This document shows, in pieces, positions 24,147 to 33,280 of a stretch of DNA of 36,459 nt. Position 1 is the stretch's first letter, and each line of letters begins with the position of its first letter. Source of the DNA: Acetobacteraceae bacterium (GTDB lineage: Bacteria > Pseudomonadota > Alphaproteobacteria > Acetobacterales > Acetobacteraceae); NCBI GenBank assembly GCA_022842185.1, contig JALHQB010000051.1, forward strand, positions 1 through 36,459. The letters run 5' to 3'. The notes under the pieces were generated by a model. It saw only the letters and a list, made by a program, of their open reading frames with translations. It searched no databases and had not been told where the DNA came from. The translations under genes were made by a program, and so were the position numbers.

Positions 24147-25031
24147 ATGGTCGTCGCGTCGCGCTTTTCCCTCAACCGGCTGGGCCTGCTGTCACTGATC
24201 CTGCTGGCCGCCTGCACAACGGGGCCCTTGGCGCCGCAGACCCCGGCCACCCGCCACGCAGCGCTGGTCGCGGCGGCGGACCAGGCGGCCGGGCAGGTGG
24301 TGGACCACCTCGCCGGGCGGGAAAGGCGGGAAGTGCAGGAAGCCGCGTCCCTGCGGTTCGGCGCCGGGACCATGCCGCCAGCGCCGCCACGGCCCGCGGC
24401 CCCGGTCGCCGGCGCGGTGCTCGACCCGGGGATGAAGCTGATCCTGCTGGAGGCGCAGCGGCTGGCCGCGCTGTCGGTCGGGCAATTGCCGGCCGATGGC
24501 GCGCAGGCCGGGATGCTGATGGCCCGGTTGCAGGATGGCCTTGCCGCGCTGCGCGGCGTGCCGGGCCGCTGGCCGTCCGAGGCGCTGCGCCGGCGCGGGA
24601 TGGATGGCTTCGCGGCGCTGGCCGCGCCGGTGCCGCCGGGTATCGATACGGCGGGGCTGGCGGTGACGCGCCAACGCGCGATCACCGATGCCGCGGCGCT
24701 GCTGGGCGCCGTGGTGGGGGATGATGCCCGCAGCGGGCTGCGCGGGGCGCTGGCCGCGCGGCATGCGGCCTGGCGCGATGCACAGACCGCGATGCTCAAT
24801 ACCGTGCGGGCGGACCGCAACCTGAACCCGGACCAGCGGATGCAGATCTGGCGCGCGACCCAGGCACGGATCGCGGCCGACCCGCCCGAGGTCGCAGGGG
24901 CAGAGCTGGCCCGTATGTTCGGTGCCCTGCCGGCCGCCCATGCGGCGGCCGGGGCCGGGGATGCGGCGGGGGTGGAGGCCTTCGCGGTGGAGGTGGGGCG
25001 GATGCAGGCGCTCGCCGCGCAGTCGCGGTGA
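24147..25031 (+). CDS. Predicted lipoprotein of unknown function
   Basis: 294 residues from ATG 24147, with AGGAG at 24131-24135. The N-terminus MVVASRFSLNRLGLLSLILL leads into the lipobox LAAC with C23, so a membrane-anchored lipoprotein is predicted. An upstream in-frame ATG at 24027 lies inside repeat A and would hide the signal sequence. The mature part is Ala-rich and mostly helical (for example RQRAITDAAALLGAVVGDDA and DPDQRMQIW-like NPDQRMQIWRATQARIAA). I find no catalytic motif and do not recognise the family; a helical periplasmic protein is all that can be said. Both neighbours are unrelated, so there is no contextual clue. Confidence 0.72.
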   Translation: MVVASRFSLNRLGLLSLILLAACTTGPLAPQTPATRHAALVAAADQAAGQVVDHLAGRERREVQEAASLRFGAGTMPPAPPRPAAPVAGAVLDPGMKLILLEAQRLAALSVGQLPADGAQAGMLMARLQDGLAALRGVPGRWPSEALRRRGMDGFAALAAPVPPGIDTAGLAVTRQRAITDAAALLGAVVGDDARSGLRGALAARHAAWRDAQTAMLNTVRADRNLNPDQRMQIWRATQARIAADPPEVAGAELARMFGALPAAHAAAGAGDAAGVEAFAVEVGRMQALAAQSR

Positions 25032-25407
25032 GGCCACCAACCGCGACTGCGCTGGTATTCGGGGAGAAATTCGTAGTGCACTGTCGCGATCGAAGGGGCG
25101 CCCGCCGGTGCGCGCGCCCGGCCTCGACCGCTATGGATTCAACCCTCCTCACCAACCCCCGCGCTGGCCTTTTCGCACCCGCGCGGTCAGGCTCCGCACG
25201 GCATCAAACCGGCGGTCCGGCGCGTTCTGGGCCAGACCGTGCTGACGCAGAACGCTCCTGGCCGTTGTCTGATCGAGCAGCGGCAAAGGAATAAATGCGT
25301 AAAGTCGTAAAATGCTTTCAGTGGCCTCGCCCCATGCAGGGCTTGGCGTGCCGCGCCCCGCGTTGTAGCCACCCCCCAGCCCCCTGACCCGACCGGAGAG
25401 CGCCCCC
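25032..25407. other. Gap between lipoprotein gene and eno
   Basis: 376 bases without a supportable gene. It holds an inverted pair GGGCGC/GCGCCC (25096-25101, 25114-25119) that could end the lipoprotein transcript, a half copy of repeat A (25221-25290), and an AT-rich patch at 25288-25320 containing TAAAAT (25308-25313), a possible -10 for eno without a clear -35. Confidence 0.5.
25221..25290 (+). repeat. Repeat family A, partial copy 6
   Basis: CGCGTTCTGGGCCAGACCGT followed by GCTGACGCAGAACGCTCC matches the first hairpin of family A; GCGTTCTG (25222-25229) and CAGAACGC (25248-25255) pair perfectly. The linker TTGTCTGATCGAGCAGC also fits. The second hairpin is missing. Confidence 0.6.
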
Positions 25408-26685
25408 ATGACCGCCATCGCCGACATCATCGCCCGCGAAGTCCTCGATTCCCGCGGCAACCCGACCGTCGAGGTCGAGGTGGTGCTCGACAGCGGCGCG
25501 CGCGGCCACGCCATCGTCCCCTCCGGCGCCTCGACCGGCGCGCATGAGGCGGTGGAACTGCGCGATGGCGACAAATCCCGCTACGGCGGCAAGGGCGTGC
25601 TGAAGGCGGTCGGCAATGCGGAGGGCGAGATCTTCGATGCGATCTCAGGCATGGACGCCTTCGACCAGGTCAAGATCGACGAGACGATGATCGAGCTGGA
25701 TGGCACGCCCAACAAGGCGCGCCTCGGCGCCAATGCGATGCTGGCGGTTTCGCTCGCGGTGGCCAAGGCGGCGGCGGTGGACCTGGACATCCCGCTGTAT
25801 CGCCATGTCGGCGGCGTCTTCGCCCGCACCCTGCCGGTGCCGATGATGAACATCATCAATGGCGGCCAGCACGCGGACAACCCGATCGACATCCAGGAAT
25901 TCATGATCATGCCGGTCGGCGCCGGCACCATCGCCGATGCGGTGCGCATCGGATCCGAAGTGTTCATGGCGCTGAAGAAGGCGCTGCACGATGCCGGCCA
26001 TTCGACCAATGTCGGGGATGAGGGCGGCTTCGCGCCGAACATCGGCTCGGCCGACGAAGCACTCGGCTTCATCTCCAAGGCCTGCGAGGCCGCCGGCCAT
26101 CGGGTGGGCGACGATGTCGTCTTCGCGCTCGATTGTGCCGCGACCGAATTCTTCCACGACGGCGCCTACCGGATGGAAGGGGAGGGCAAGACCCTCGATG
26201 GCGGCGGCATGGTCGATTACCTGGCTGCGCTGTGCGCGAAATGGCCGATCGTGTCGATCGAGGACGGCATGTCCGAGGATGACTGGGCCGGCTGGAAGGC
26301 GCTGACCGACCGGCTGGGGGACAAGGTGCAGCTGGTCGGCGACGACCTGTTCGTGACCAACCCCGAGCGCCTGCGGCGGGGCATCGAAAGCGGCACCGCC
26401 AACGCCATCCTGGTGAAGGTCAACCAGATCGGCACCCTGACCGAGACGCTGGAGGCGGTCGAGACCGCGCATCGCGCCGGCTACCGCGCCGTGATGTCGC
26501 ATCGCTCCGGTGAGACCGAGGACGCGACCATCGCCGACCTCGCGGTCGCGACGAATTGCGGGCAGATCAAGACCGGGTCGCTGTCGCGGTCGGACCGGCT
26601 GGCGAAATACAACCGACTGATCCGCATCGAGCAGGGGCTGGAGGGTGCCGCGCGCTACGCCGGCCGGGCCGCGCTGCGGCGCTGA
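25408..26685 (+). CDS. eno: Enolase (phosphopyruvate hydratase)
   Basis: 425 residues, full length. It converts 2-phosphoglycerate to phosphoenolpyruvate in the cytoplasm. N-terminal REVLDSRGNPTVEVEV and the mobile loop PSGASTGAHEAVELRD (38-53) are classic. Catalytic residues E205 (GDEGGFAPN) and K337 (ILVKVNQIG), Mg ligands D242, E285 and D312, and substrate residues in SHRSGET (364-370) are all present. The ATG at 25408 is preceded by GGAGAG. It begins a plus-strand series of core genes with ftsB 127 bases downstream, as in many alphaproteobacteria. Confidence 0.98.
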   Translation: MTAIADIIAREVLDSRGNPTVEVEVVLDSGARGHAIVPSGASTGAHEAVELRDGDKSRYGGKGVLKAVGNAEGEIFDAISGMDAFDQVKIDETMIELDGTPNKARLGANAMLAVSLAVAKAAAVDLDIPLYRHVGGVFARTLPVPMMNIINGGQHADNPIDIQEFMIMPVGAGTIADAVRIGSEVFMALKKALHDAGHSTNVGDEGGFAPNIGSADEALGFISKACEAAGHRVGDDVVFALDCAATEFFHDGAYRMEGEGKTLDGGGMVDYLAALCAKWPIVSIEDGMSEDDWAGWKALTDRLGDKVQLVGDDLFVTNPERLRRGIESGTANAILVKVNQIGTLTETLEAVETAHRAGYRAVMSHRSGETEDATIADLAVATNCGQIKTGSLSRSDRLAKYNRLIRIEQGLEGAARYAGRAALRR

Positions 26686-26697
26686 GGCCGATTTCTC

Positions 26698-26722
26698 GCG
26701 GCGCATTTGGAAAAAGCGCCGC
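26698..26722 (+). terminator. Weak hairpin after eno
   Basis: GCGGCGC (26698-26704) and GCGCCGC (26716-26722) form a 7-bp stem around an 11-base loop ending in five A. It stands 12 bases after the eno stop; with no T run it is at best a partial terminator. Confidence 0.35.
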
Positions 26723-26749
26723 ACCACGATGATTTGCTGGACGAAGCGC

Positions 26750-26785
26750 GTGACACGGATTCGCGGCGGCGGTTAGAATCGCCGC
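26750..26785 (+). promoter_or_regulatory. Promoter candidate for ftsB
   Basis: GTGACA (26750-26755) and TAGAAT (26774-26779) with an 18-base spacer resemble sigma-70 elements and would give a leader of about 27 bases before the TTG start. The -10 lies in the loop of an inverted repeat GCGGCG/CGCCGC (26766-26771, 26780-26785). Confidence 0.45.
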
Positions 26786-26812
26786 ATTGCCAAGAAGGGC
26801 AGGTACAGAGCG

Positions 26813-27133
26813 TTGCGGTTCCTCAGGCGCGTCTTCCAGGTCATCGCCATGCCATGCCTGTTCGTGGCGCTGTCGGGCTATTTCGCCTGGCACGCGATGC
26901 ATGGCGACCGTGGCCTGATCGCGCGCGAGCAGCGCCTGGCGGACATCGCCGCGGCCCGGCTGGACCTGGCCCGCGCCGAAGGCGACCGCGATGCGATGGA
27001 ACGTCGCGTGGCGGGGCTGCGCGGTGACCGGGTCGATCGCGACCAGCTCGACGAACGCGCCCGCGCCCTGCTGAACATGGTTGGGCGCGATGAGATCGTG
27101 ATCCCCTATCCGCCCGATCGGCGGCTGTACTGA
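26813..27133 (+). CDS. ftsB: Septum formation initiator FtsB/DivIC-like
   Basis: 106 residues if the TTG at 26813 is used. An in-frame ATG at 26849 would cut into the membrane helix, so TTG is preferred. Architecture is that of FtsB: a short cytoplasmic start, one helix (VFQVIAMPCLFVALSGYFAW, about 7-26), a heptad-like coiled coil (LIAREQRLADIAAARLDLAR onward, about 35-75) and the conserved end ARALLNMVGRDEIVIPYP. FtsB bridges FtsL and FtsQ in the divisome at the inner membrane. The eno-ftsB-pdhA order supports the call. Its last 28 bases overlap the 3' end of the convergent glycosyltransferase-like gene. Confidence 0.88.
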   Translation: MRFLRRVFQVIAMPCLFVALSGYFAWHAMHGDRGLIAREQRLADIAAARLDLARAEGDRDAMERRVAGLRGDRVDRDQLDERARALLNMVGRDEIVIPYPPDRRLY

Positions 27134-28944
27134 CCCTGGTCGGCGCCCATGCGCTGGGCGATGGCATCGGCCCAGCCGGTGACGCGCGATGATCTTTCGG
27201 GTGAAAGCACCACCGGGCAGCTCCGGTCGGGAAACTGCAGCCCGGCGCCCACGGCAACCGTGGCATCGCCGAAGCCGGCGAGATTGGCCACCAGGCTGAA
27301 ATTCGGCATCAGTTCGACCGTCGGCGGGTCCTGTCCGAAGGCGGCGACCTGGAACAAGGCGAAAGCTTCCGCCGCCTGATGCGCGCGGCGCAGCCGGCGG
27401 AAGCGGCCGAGCAGATTGCGTACCCCGCCCACGCGGCCCAGCAGGAAATGCGGCGCAGCCGGGACCTTGCGCCCGATCGCCTTGGCCGCCACCGGGTCGA
27501 GCAGCGCCGCCAGCGCTTTGCGCCAGATGTCGTACTGGTCGATCGACAAGCCGCTGCCTTCCATCGCAAGCAGCGTCGCCCTGTTCAGCCTGGTCCGGAA
27601 CGGATCATCCAGGATCAGCGATTTGGCTGTATCGAGGCACAGCACCGGCCACCAGTTCGGCTTGCCATTCAGGGCCGCCAGCACGGCATGATGGAAGTCA
27701 GGCCCGTCCGCCGGCGCTTCGCATGCCGCGGCGAAGCGCGCGGCGGCCGCTGTCATGGCCGGCGCGACGAGGCCCGGGCCGATCAGCCTGATCGGCAGAT
27801 GCGGCGCGGCGTCGCGCGCCGTGGCGAGGAACCGGGCCAGTTCATAGGGCGCAGCCTCTGCGCCGACCCAGCCCAGGACCTCGCCGGCCGGACCCGCCGG
27901 CGCGGCGGCGAAGGACGCGGCCTGGGCGGGCGTGGTCGCGGGGAAGCGCCGGCGCACCAGGGCCTTGAGCGCCGGATGCCGGTCCCACTGGTGCAGCACC
28001 GCCGGCACCCGCCCATCCGGCAGCACGACCTGGTCGCTGTCGATGCGAAAGGATTCGCCCGATGCGATGCCCAGGGTGAGGACATGCTCGCCGTTCTGGT
28101 GGATCTGGGATCCCTGCGGGCGCCCACCCCAGACCAGTGAATTGTGGATCCCCTGGTCGATGCCCTTCAGGCGCAGCCCGCCGCGCTGGCGGCGCACTTC
28201 CTCCTGCATGCGGGCGAGGTAACCCAGCATGCCGACATGATTGCCCATGCTGATGCCCGAGCAAGAGATCGGCTGGCCGGTGAGGAAGCGGGCCGTCGCG
28301 ACGCCATGCAGGGTGTGCAGCCACAGCCGGTTGTTCGGCTCGGCGAGCAGGTCCGTGCCATCGCTTTCGAGCCAGGTGTGCATGCTGGGCCCGCGCGCCT
28401 GGTTCAGCGCTACGAAATCGGCGGGGTCGGATTGGAAAACCACGTCGCGGATGTCGGTGACCATCGCGAATCGCAACATGCGCGGCCAGCCGGCCAGGCA
28501 GTCGAGATACATTGCGTAGCGCGCGAGCTGCGGGTCGATCTCGGCACTGAGGAACGCCATGGCGGGCCGTGCCTCGACACCCAGTGCCGTCAGGGCGGCA
28601 AGGCAGCCGGGCTGCATGCCCCCAACATAAAGCACCACGCTGCCGTCATAGCCGGTATCGGCCAGCGAGGTGAGGAAGGGTTCCAGCGCGTCGAAGCGGT
28701 AGCCGGTCGCCAGCCCGACAATAAGCCGGTCACTTCGCGCGGCGAAACGCGCAGCAACGGCATCGGCTTTCGCGCCAGGGGTGTGTTGTTCGTCCAATGC
28801 CCCGGTCCCACGTGCCGCCCTTGTCCCAAGGCTAGGGCCATTGCAGAAGCCGATCAAGGCGGCTGCCGGGGGGATACGGCAGCGCGGATCGAGCCGGTTC
28901 AAGCGCATAACCGGATTCTGGTTAAGTGTCTTATTGCATTGCAA
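27106..28944 (-). CDS. Putative glycosyltransferase with a DxRD-type motif
   Basis: Up to 612 residues if the first ATG (28944) is used. The first ~50 residues look non-coding and no ribosome site is evident, so the true start may be a later codon, for example TTG near 28797. The body begins RLIVGLATGYRFDALEPFLT, and about 100 residues on has FAMVTDIRDVVFQSDPADFV. The D-x-R-D-V-x-F-Q-x-D-P pattern marks nucleotide-sugar transferase-like folds, in which the acidic residues bind metal and sugar nucleotide. NGEHVLTLG, VLHQWDRHPALK and the long C-terminal region (from about 340) are not recognised. No membrane helix is seen. It is inserted against the transcription of the eno-ftsB-pdh series and overlaps ftsB by 28 bases. 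Substrate unknown. Confidence 0.72.
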   Translation of the reverse strand: MQCNKTLNQNPVMRLNRLDPRCRIPPAAALIGFCNGPSLGTRAARGTGALDEQHTPGAKADAVAARFAARSDRLIVGLATGYRFDALEPFLTSLADTGYDGSVVLYVGGMQPGCLAALTALGVEARPAMAFLSAEIDPQLARYAMYLDCLAGWPRMLRFAMVTDIRDVVFQSDPADFVALNQARGPSMHTWLESDGTDLLAEPNNRLWLHTLHGVATARFLTGQPISCSGISMGNHVGMLGYLARMQEEVRRQRGGLRLKGIDQGIHNSLVWGGRPQGSQIHQNGEHVLTLGIASGESFRIDSDQVVLPDGRVPAVLHQWDRHPALKALVRRRFPATTPAQAASFAAAPAGPAGEVLGWVGAEAAPYELARFLATARDAAPHLPIRLIGPGLVAPAMTAAAARFAAACEAPADGPDFHHAVLAALNGKPNWWPVLCLDTAKSLILDDPFRTRLNRATLLAMEGSGLSIDQYDIWRKALAALLDPVAAKAIGRKVPAAPHFLLGRVGGVRNLLGRFRRLRRAHQAAEAFALFQVAAFGQDPPTVELMPNFSLVANLAGFGDATVAVGAGLQFPDRSCPVVLSPERSSRVTGWADAIAQRMGADQGQYSRRSGG

Positions 28945-28946
28945 TA
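28932..28946. promoter_or_regulatory. Palindrome TATTGCA-T-TGCAATA upstream of the pdh operon
   Basis: A perfect 7+1+7 inverted repeat about 85 bases upstream of pdhA, at the 5' edge of the divergent glycosyltransferase-like gene. It has the size of a dimeric repressor site. A second inverted pair, ATTTTCG (28952-28958) and CGAAAAT (28973-28979), lies closer to pdhA. The sequence is not the E. coli PdhR box; the regulator is unknown. Confidence 0.5.
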
Positions 28947-28969
28947 GAACGATTTTCGTAGGCTTCGTC

Positions 28970-28999
28970 TTGCGAAAATTGCGATCCGGCGCCTAATAG
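28970..28999 (+). promoter_or_regulatory. Promoter candidate for the pdh operon
   Basis: TTGCGA (28970-28975) and TAATAG (28994-28999), 18 bases apart, in an AT-richer stretch 33 bases before the pdhA ATG. The -35 overlaps one arm of the ATTTTCG/CGAAAAT inverted repeat, so a bound regulator could block it. Confidence 0.4.
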
Positions 29000-29031
29000 G
29001 CATCAGACAGCCTTCCCGAGGGAGACGCGCC

Positions 29032-30054
29032 ATGGCCCAGGCCGCGGAGACAAACACCAAGCGCCGTGGCAAGGGAAAGGAACCGCCGATCGCGCGGGAC
29101 GACCTGCTGCGCGCCTATCGAGACATGCTATTGATTCGTCGGTTTGAGGAAAAGGCCGGCCAGCTTTACGGCATGGGTCTGATCGGCGGCTTCTGCCACC
29201 TGTATATCGGCCAGGAAGCGGTCGTCGTCGGCGTGCAGATGTGCCTCAAGCCGGGCGACCAAGTCATCACATCGTATCGCGACCACGGCCACATGCTCGC
29301 CACCGGCATGGAAGCCCGCGGCGTGATGGCGGAATTGACCGGGCGCATCGGCGGCTATTCCAAGGGCAAGGGCGGGAGCATGCACATGTTCTCGCGGGAG
29401 AAGGGCTTCTACGGCGGCCACGGCATCGTCGGCGCGCAGGTCTCGCTCGGCGCCGGCCTCGCCTTCTCGAACTGGTATCGCGAGGATGGCGCCGTCGCCG
29501 TGACCTATTTCGGGGAAGGCGCGTCCAACCAGGGGCAGGTGTTCGAAAGCCTGAACCTCGCCGCCCTGTTCAAGCTGCCCTGCATCTTCGTCATCGAGAA
29601 CAACAAATACGGCATGGGCACCTCGGTCGAGCGGGCAAGCGCATCGCGCGACCTGTCGCAGAACGGCGCCGCCTGGGGCATTCCCGGTGAGCAGGTGAAC
29701 GGCATGGACGTGATCGCGGTGCGCGAGGCATCCGAACGCGCCGTGGCGCATTGCCGCGCCGGCAAGGGGCCGTACCTGCTGGAGATGAAGACCTACCGCT
29801 ATCGCGGCCATTCCATGTCCGACCCCGCCAAGTACCGCACGCGGGAGGAAGTGCAGAAGATGCGCGAGACGTCCGATTGCATCGAGACCGCGCGCAAGTT
29901 GCTGATCGACCAGTTCGCCGCCACCGAGGCCGAGCTGAAGGTGATCGACGACGAGGTGAAGGCGATCGTGCAGGACAGCGCGGACTTCGCCCAGCAATCC
30001 CCCGAGCCGCCGGAAAGCGAGCTGTGGACCGACGTTCTCGTGGAGACGAAGTGA
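29032..30054 (+). CDS. pdhA: Pyruvate dehydrogenase E1 component, alpha subunit
   Basis: 340 residues. With PdhB it forms the thiamine-diphosphate E1 that decarboxylates pyruvate and acetylates the lipoyl group of E2. RRFEEKAGQLYGMGLIGGFC (36-55) and SYRDHGHMLATG (81-92) shape the active site; GEGASNQGQVFESLNLAALF (161-180) through FVIENN (186-191) is the diphosphate/Mg motif; YRYRGHSMSDPAKYRTREEV is the conserved C-terminal loop. The basic N-terminal tail (TKRRGKGKE) is typical of alphaproteobacterial E1 alpha. GGAG lies upstream of the ATG. pdhB starts 1 base after its stop. Confidence 0.97.
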   Translation: MAQAAETNTKRRGKGKEPPIARDDLLRAYRDMLLIRRFEEKAGQLYGMGLIGGFCHLYIGQEAVVVGVQMCLKPGDQVITSYRDHGHMLATGMEARGVMAELTGRIGGYSKGKGGSMHMFSREKGFYGGHGIVGAQVSLGAGLAFSNWYREDGAVAVTYFGEGASNQGQVFESLNLAALFKLPCIFVIENNKYGMGTSVERASASRDLSQNGAAWGIPGEQVNGMDVIAVREASERAVAHCRAGKGPYLLEMKTYRYRGHSMSDPAKYRTREEVQKMRETSDCIETARKLLIDQFAATEAELKVIDDEVKAIVQDSADFAQQSPEPPESELWTDVLVETK

Positions 30055-30055
30055 C

Positions 30056-31435
<1,380 letters not shown>

Positions 31436-31452
31436 GGGCGGGGGAACGATCC

Positions 31453-32757
31453 ATGGCCACGAACATCCTGATGCCGGCGCTGTCCCCCACCATGACCGAG
31501 GGCAACCTGGCGCGCTGGCTGAAGAAGGAAGGCGACCGCGTGAAGTCCGGCGACGTGATCGCCGAGATCGAGACCGACAAGGCGACGATGGAAGTCGAGG
31601 CGGTGGATGAAGGCATCCTCGGCAAGATCGTCGTGCCGGACGGGACGCAGGGCGTGAAGGTGAATGACGTGATCGCGGTGCTGGTGGAGGAGGGCGAGGC
31701 GGTGTCGTCGGATGCCGGCGCCACGAAGCCCACAGCGGCCCCCGCGCCGAAGGCGGAAGCCAAGGCGGAGCCGGCGGCCGAAGCGCCGAGGCCCACCGCC
31801 AATGGGTCGGCCGCCGCCCTGAACCCTCAACCGATCCCGCCCAAGGACGGCGAGCGCGTCTTCGCCTCGCCGCTTGCGCGGCGCATGGCGCAGCAGGCGG
31901 GGCTGGACCTGGCCGGCGTCAAGGGCTCCGGCCCGAATGGCCGAATCGTGAAGACGGATGTGGAAGCCGCGCTGTCGCGTGGCCCCGCTGCCGCGCCGGC
32001 CGCCGCGGCACCCGCAGCCGCCGCACCGAAGCCCGCCGCCGCGGCGTTCTCGACCACCGCGCCGCATACCGCCGTGCCGAACAGCACGATGCGCAAGGTG
32101 ATCGCGCGGCGCCTGTCGGAATCGAAGGCGACCATCCCGCATTTCTACGTGACGATGGATATCGAGATCGACGCGCTGCTGAAGCTGCGCGCCGACCTCA
32201 ACGCGCGTTCGCCCAAGGATGGCGCCGGCGCCTACAAGCTTTCGGTCAACGACCTGGTGATCAAGGCGACGGCGGCGATGCTGCGCCGCTTCCCGGCCTG
32301 CAACGCATCCTGGACCGAGGATGCGATCATCCAGTACCACGACGTCGATATCTCGGTGGCCGTTTCGATCCCCGAGGGGTTGATCACGCCGATCGTGCGG
32401 GGGGCCGACAAGAAGGGCCTGGCGGCGATCAGCGCCGAGATGAAGGACCTCGCCGCGCGCGCCAAGACCGGCAAGCTGAAGCCGGAGGAATTCCAGGGCG
32501 GCGGCTTCTCCATCTCCAACATGGGGATGTATGGCGTGTCCGACTTCTCCGCCATCATCAACCCGCCGCAGGCCGGCATCCTGGCGGTCTCCGCCGGGTT
32601 GCAGAAGCCGGTGGTGAAGGACGGCGCGCTGGCGATCGCCACGGTGATGACCTGCACCCTGTCGGTCGATCACCGCGTCATCGACGGCGCTCTGGCGGCG
32701 GAATTCATGCAGGCGCTGAAGCGCACCATCGAGGATCCGCTGAGCCTGATGCTGTGA
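31453..32757 (+). CDS. pdhC: Dihydrolipoamide acetyltransferase, E2 of pyruvate dehydrogenase
   Basis: 434 residues from ATG 31453; the frame is open back to 31000 but that lies in pdhB. One lipoyl domain (1-80, K43), an Ala/Pro/Lys linker, the peripheral-subunit-binding domain (FASPLARRMAQQAGLDLAGV, about 136-172), a second Ala/Pro linker, and the catalytic domain. The last has MRKVIARRLSESKATIPHFY at its start and DHRVIDGALAAEF (about 406) with the catalytic His and Asp. It transfers the acetyl group to CoA and forms the core of the complex. The start is 17 bases after the pdhB stop. Confidence 0.97.
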   Translation: MATNILMPALSPTMTEGNLARWLKKEGDRVKSGDVIAEIETDKATMEVEAVDEGILGKIVVPDGTQGVKVNDVIAVLVEEGEAVSSDAGATKPTAAPAPKAEAKAEPAAEAPRPTANGSAAALNPQPIPPKDGERVFASPLARRMAQQAGLDLAGVKGSGPNGRIVKTDVEAALSRGPAAAPAAAAPAAAAPKPAAAAFSTTAPHTAVPNSTMRKVIARRLSESKATIPHFYVTMDIEIDALLKLRADLNARSPKDGAGAYKLSVNDLVIKATAAMLRRFPACNASWTEDAIIQYHDVDISVAVSIPEGLITPIVRGADKKGLAAISAEMKDLAARAKTGKLKPEEFQGGGFSISNMGMYGVSDFSAIINPPQAGILAVSAGLQKPVVKDGALAIATVMTCTLSVDHRVIDGALAAEFMQALKRTIEDPLSLML

Positions 32758-32791
32758 CCGCGCCCCGGCGCGGGATGCGGACTTGAATCGG

Positions 32792-33280
32792 ATGCCGCAG
32801 CTCAGCATCCGCGAGGCAACGCCGGCCGACATCCCGACCATCGCGCGCTTCGTGCGCGCCTTGGCCGCGTACGAGAAGCTGGCCCATGAAGCGGTCGGCA
32901 CCGATGCCGATTTCCACGCCGCCATCTTTGGCGTCCCTCAGCGCGCGGGTTGCCTGATGGCGGAATGGGATGGCGAGCCTGCTGCCATGGCGCTGTATCA
33001 CTGGACCTTCTCGACCTTCCTCGCCAAGCCGGGGCGGTGGCTGGAGGATTTGTGGGTCGAGCCGGAATACCGCCGCCGCGGCATCGCCAAGGCGCTGTTT
33101 CAGCGCCTGGCGGCCGATACGCTGGCCGAGGGCGGCGGGCGGCTCGCCTGGAACGTGCTCGATTGGAATGCGCCTGCCATCGCGACCTATGATTCGATGG
33201 GGGCGGCGGCACTCAAGGAATGGATCACGCGCCGCCTGATGGGCGAGCCGCTGAGGTCCCTCGCAGGGGAGACAATGTAA
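32792..33280 (+). CDS. GNAT acetyltransferase, spermidine/spermine N1-acetyltransferase-like
   Basis: 162 residues from ATG 32792; a TTG three codons earlier (32783) is an alternative. The fold is a GNAT: LSIREATPADIPTIARFVRA at the start, the acetyl-CoA loop YRRRGIAKALF (about 95-105), and WNVLDWNAPAIATYDSMGA followed by LKEWITRRLMGEPLRSLAGE. The last two blocks are close to the SSAT (diamine acetyltransferase) subgroup. It lies between E2 and E3 genes of the pyruvate dehydrogenase operon, 34 bases after pdhC, and its TAA overlaps the lpd ATG by one base (TAATG), so it is translated with them. Acetylation of a polyamine or another amine using the complex's own product is a reasonable but unproven idea. 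Confidence 0.9.
   Translation: MPQLSIREATPADIPTIARFVRALAAYEKLAHEAVGTDADFHAAIFGVPQRAGCLMAEWDGEPAAMALYHWTFSTFLAKPGRWLEDLWVEPEYRRRGIAKALFQRLAADTLAEGGGRLAWNVLDWNAPAIATYDSMGAAALKEWITRRLMGEPLRSLAGETM

Noticed and set aside
25028..25294. 88-codon frame between the lipoprotein gene and eno
   Set aside because: It runs through a repeat A fragment, has no ribosome site and no recognisable sequence.
28932..28946. PdhR operator upstream of pdhA
   Set aside because: The dyad does not match the known E. coli PdhR consensus (ATTGGT...ACCAAT), so no named regulator is assigned.
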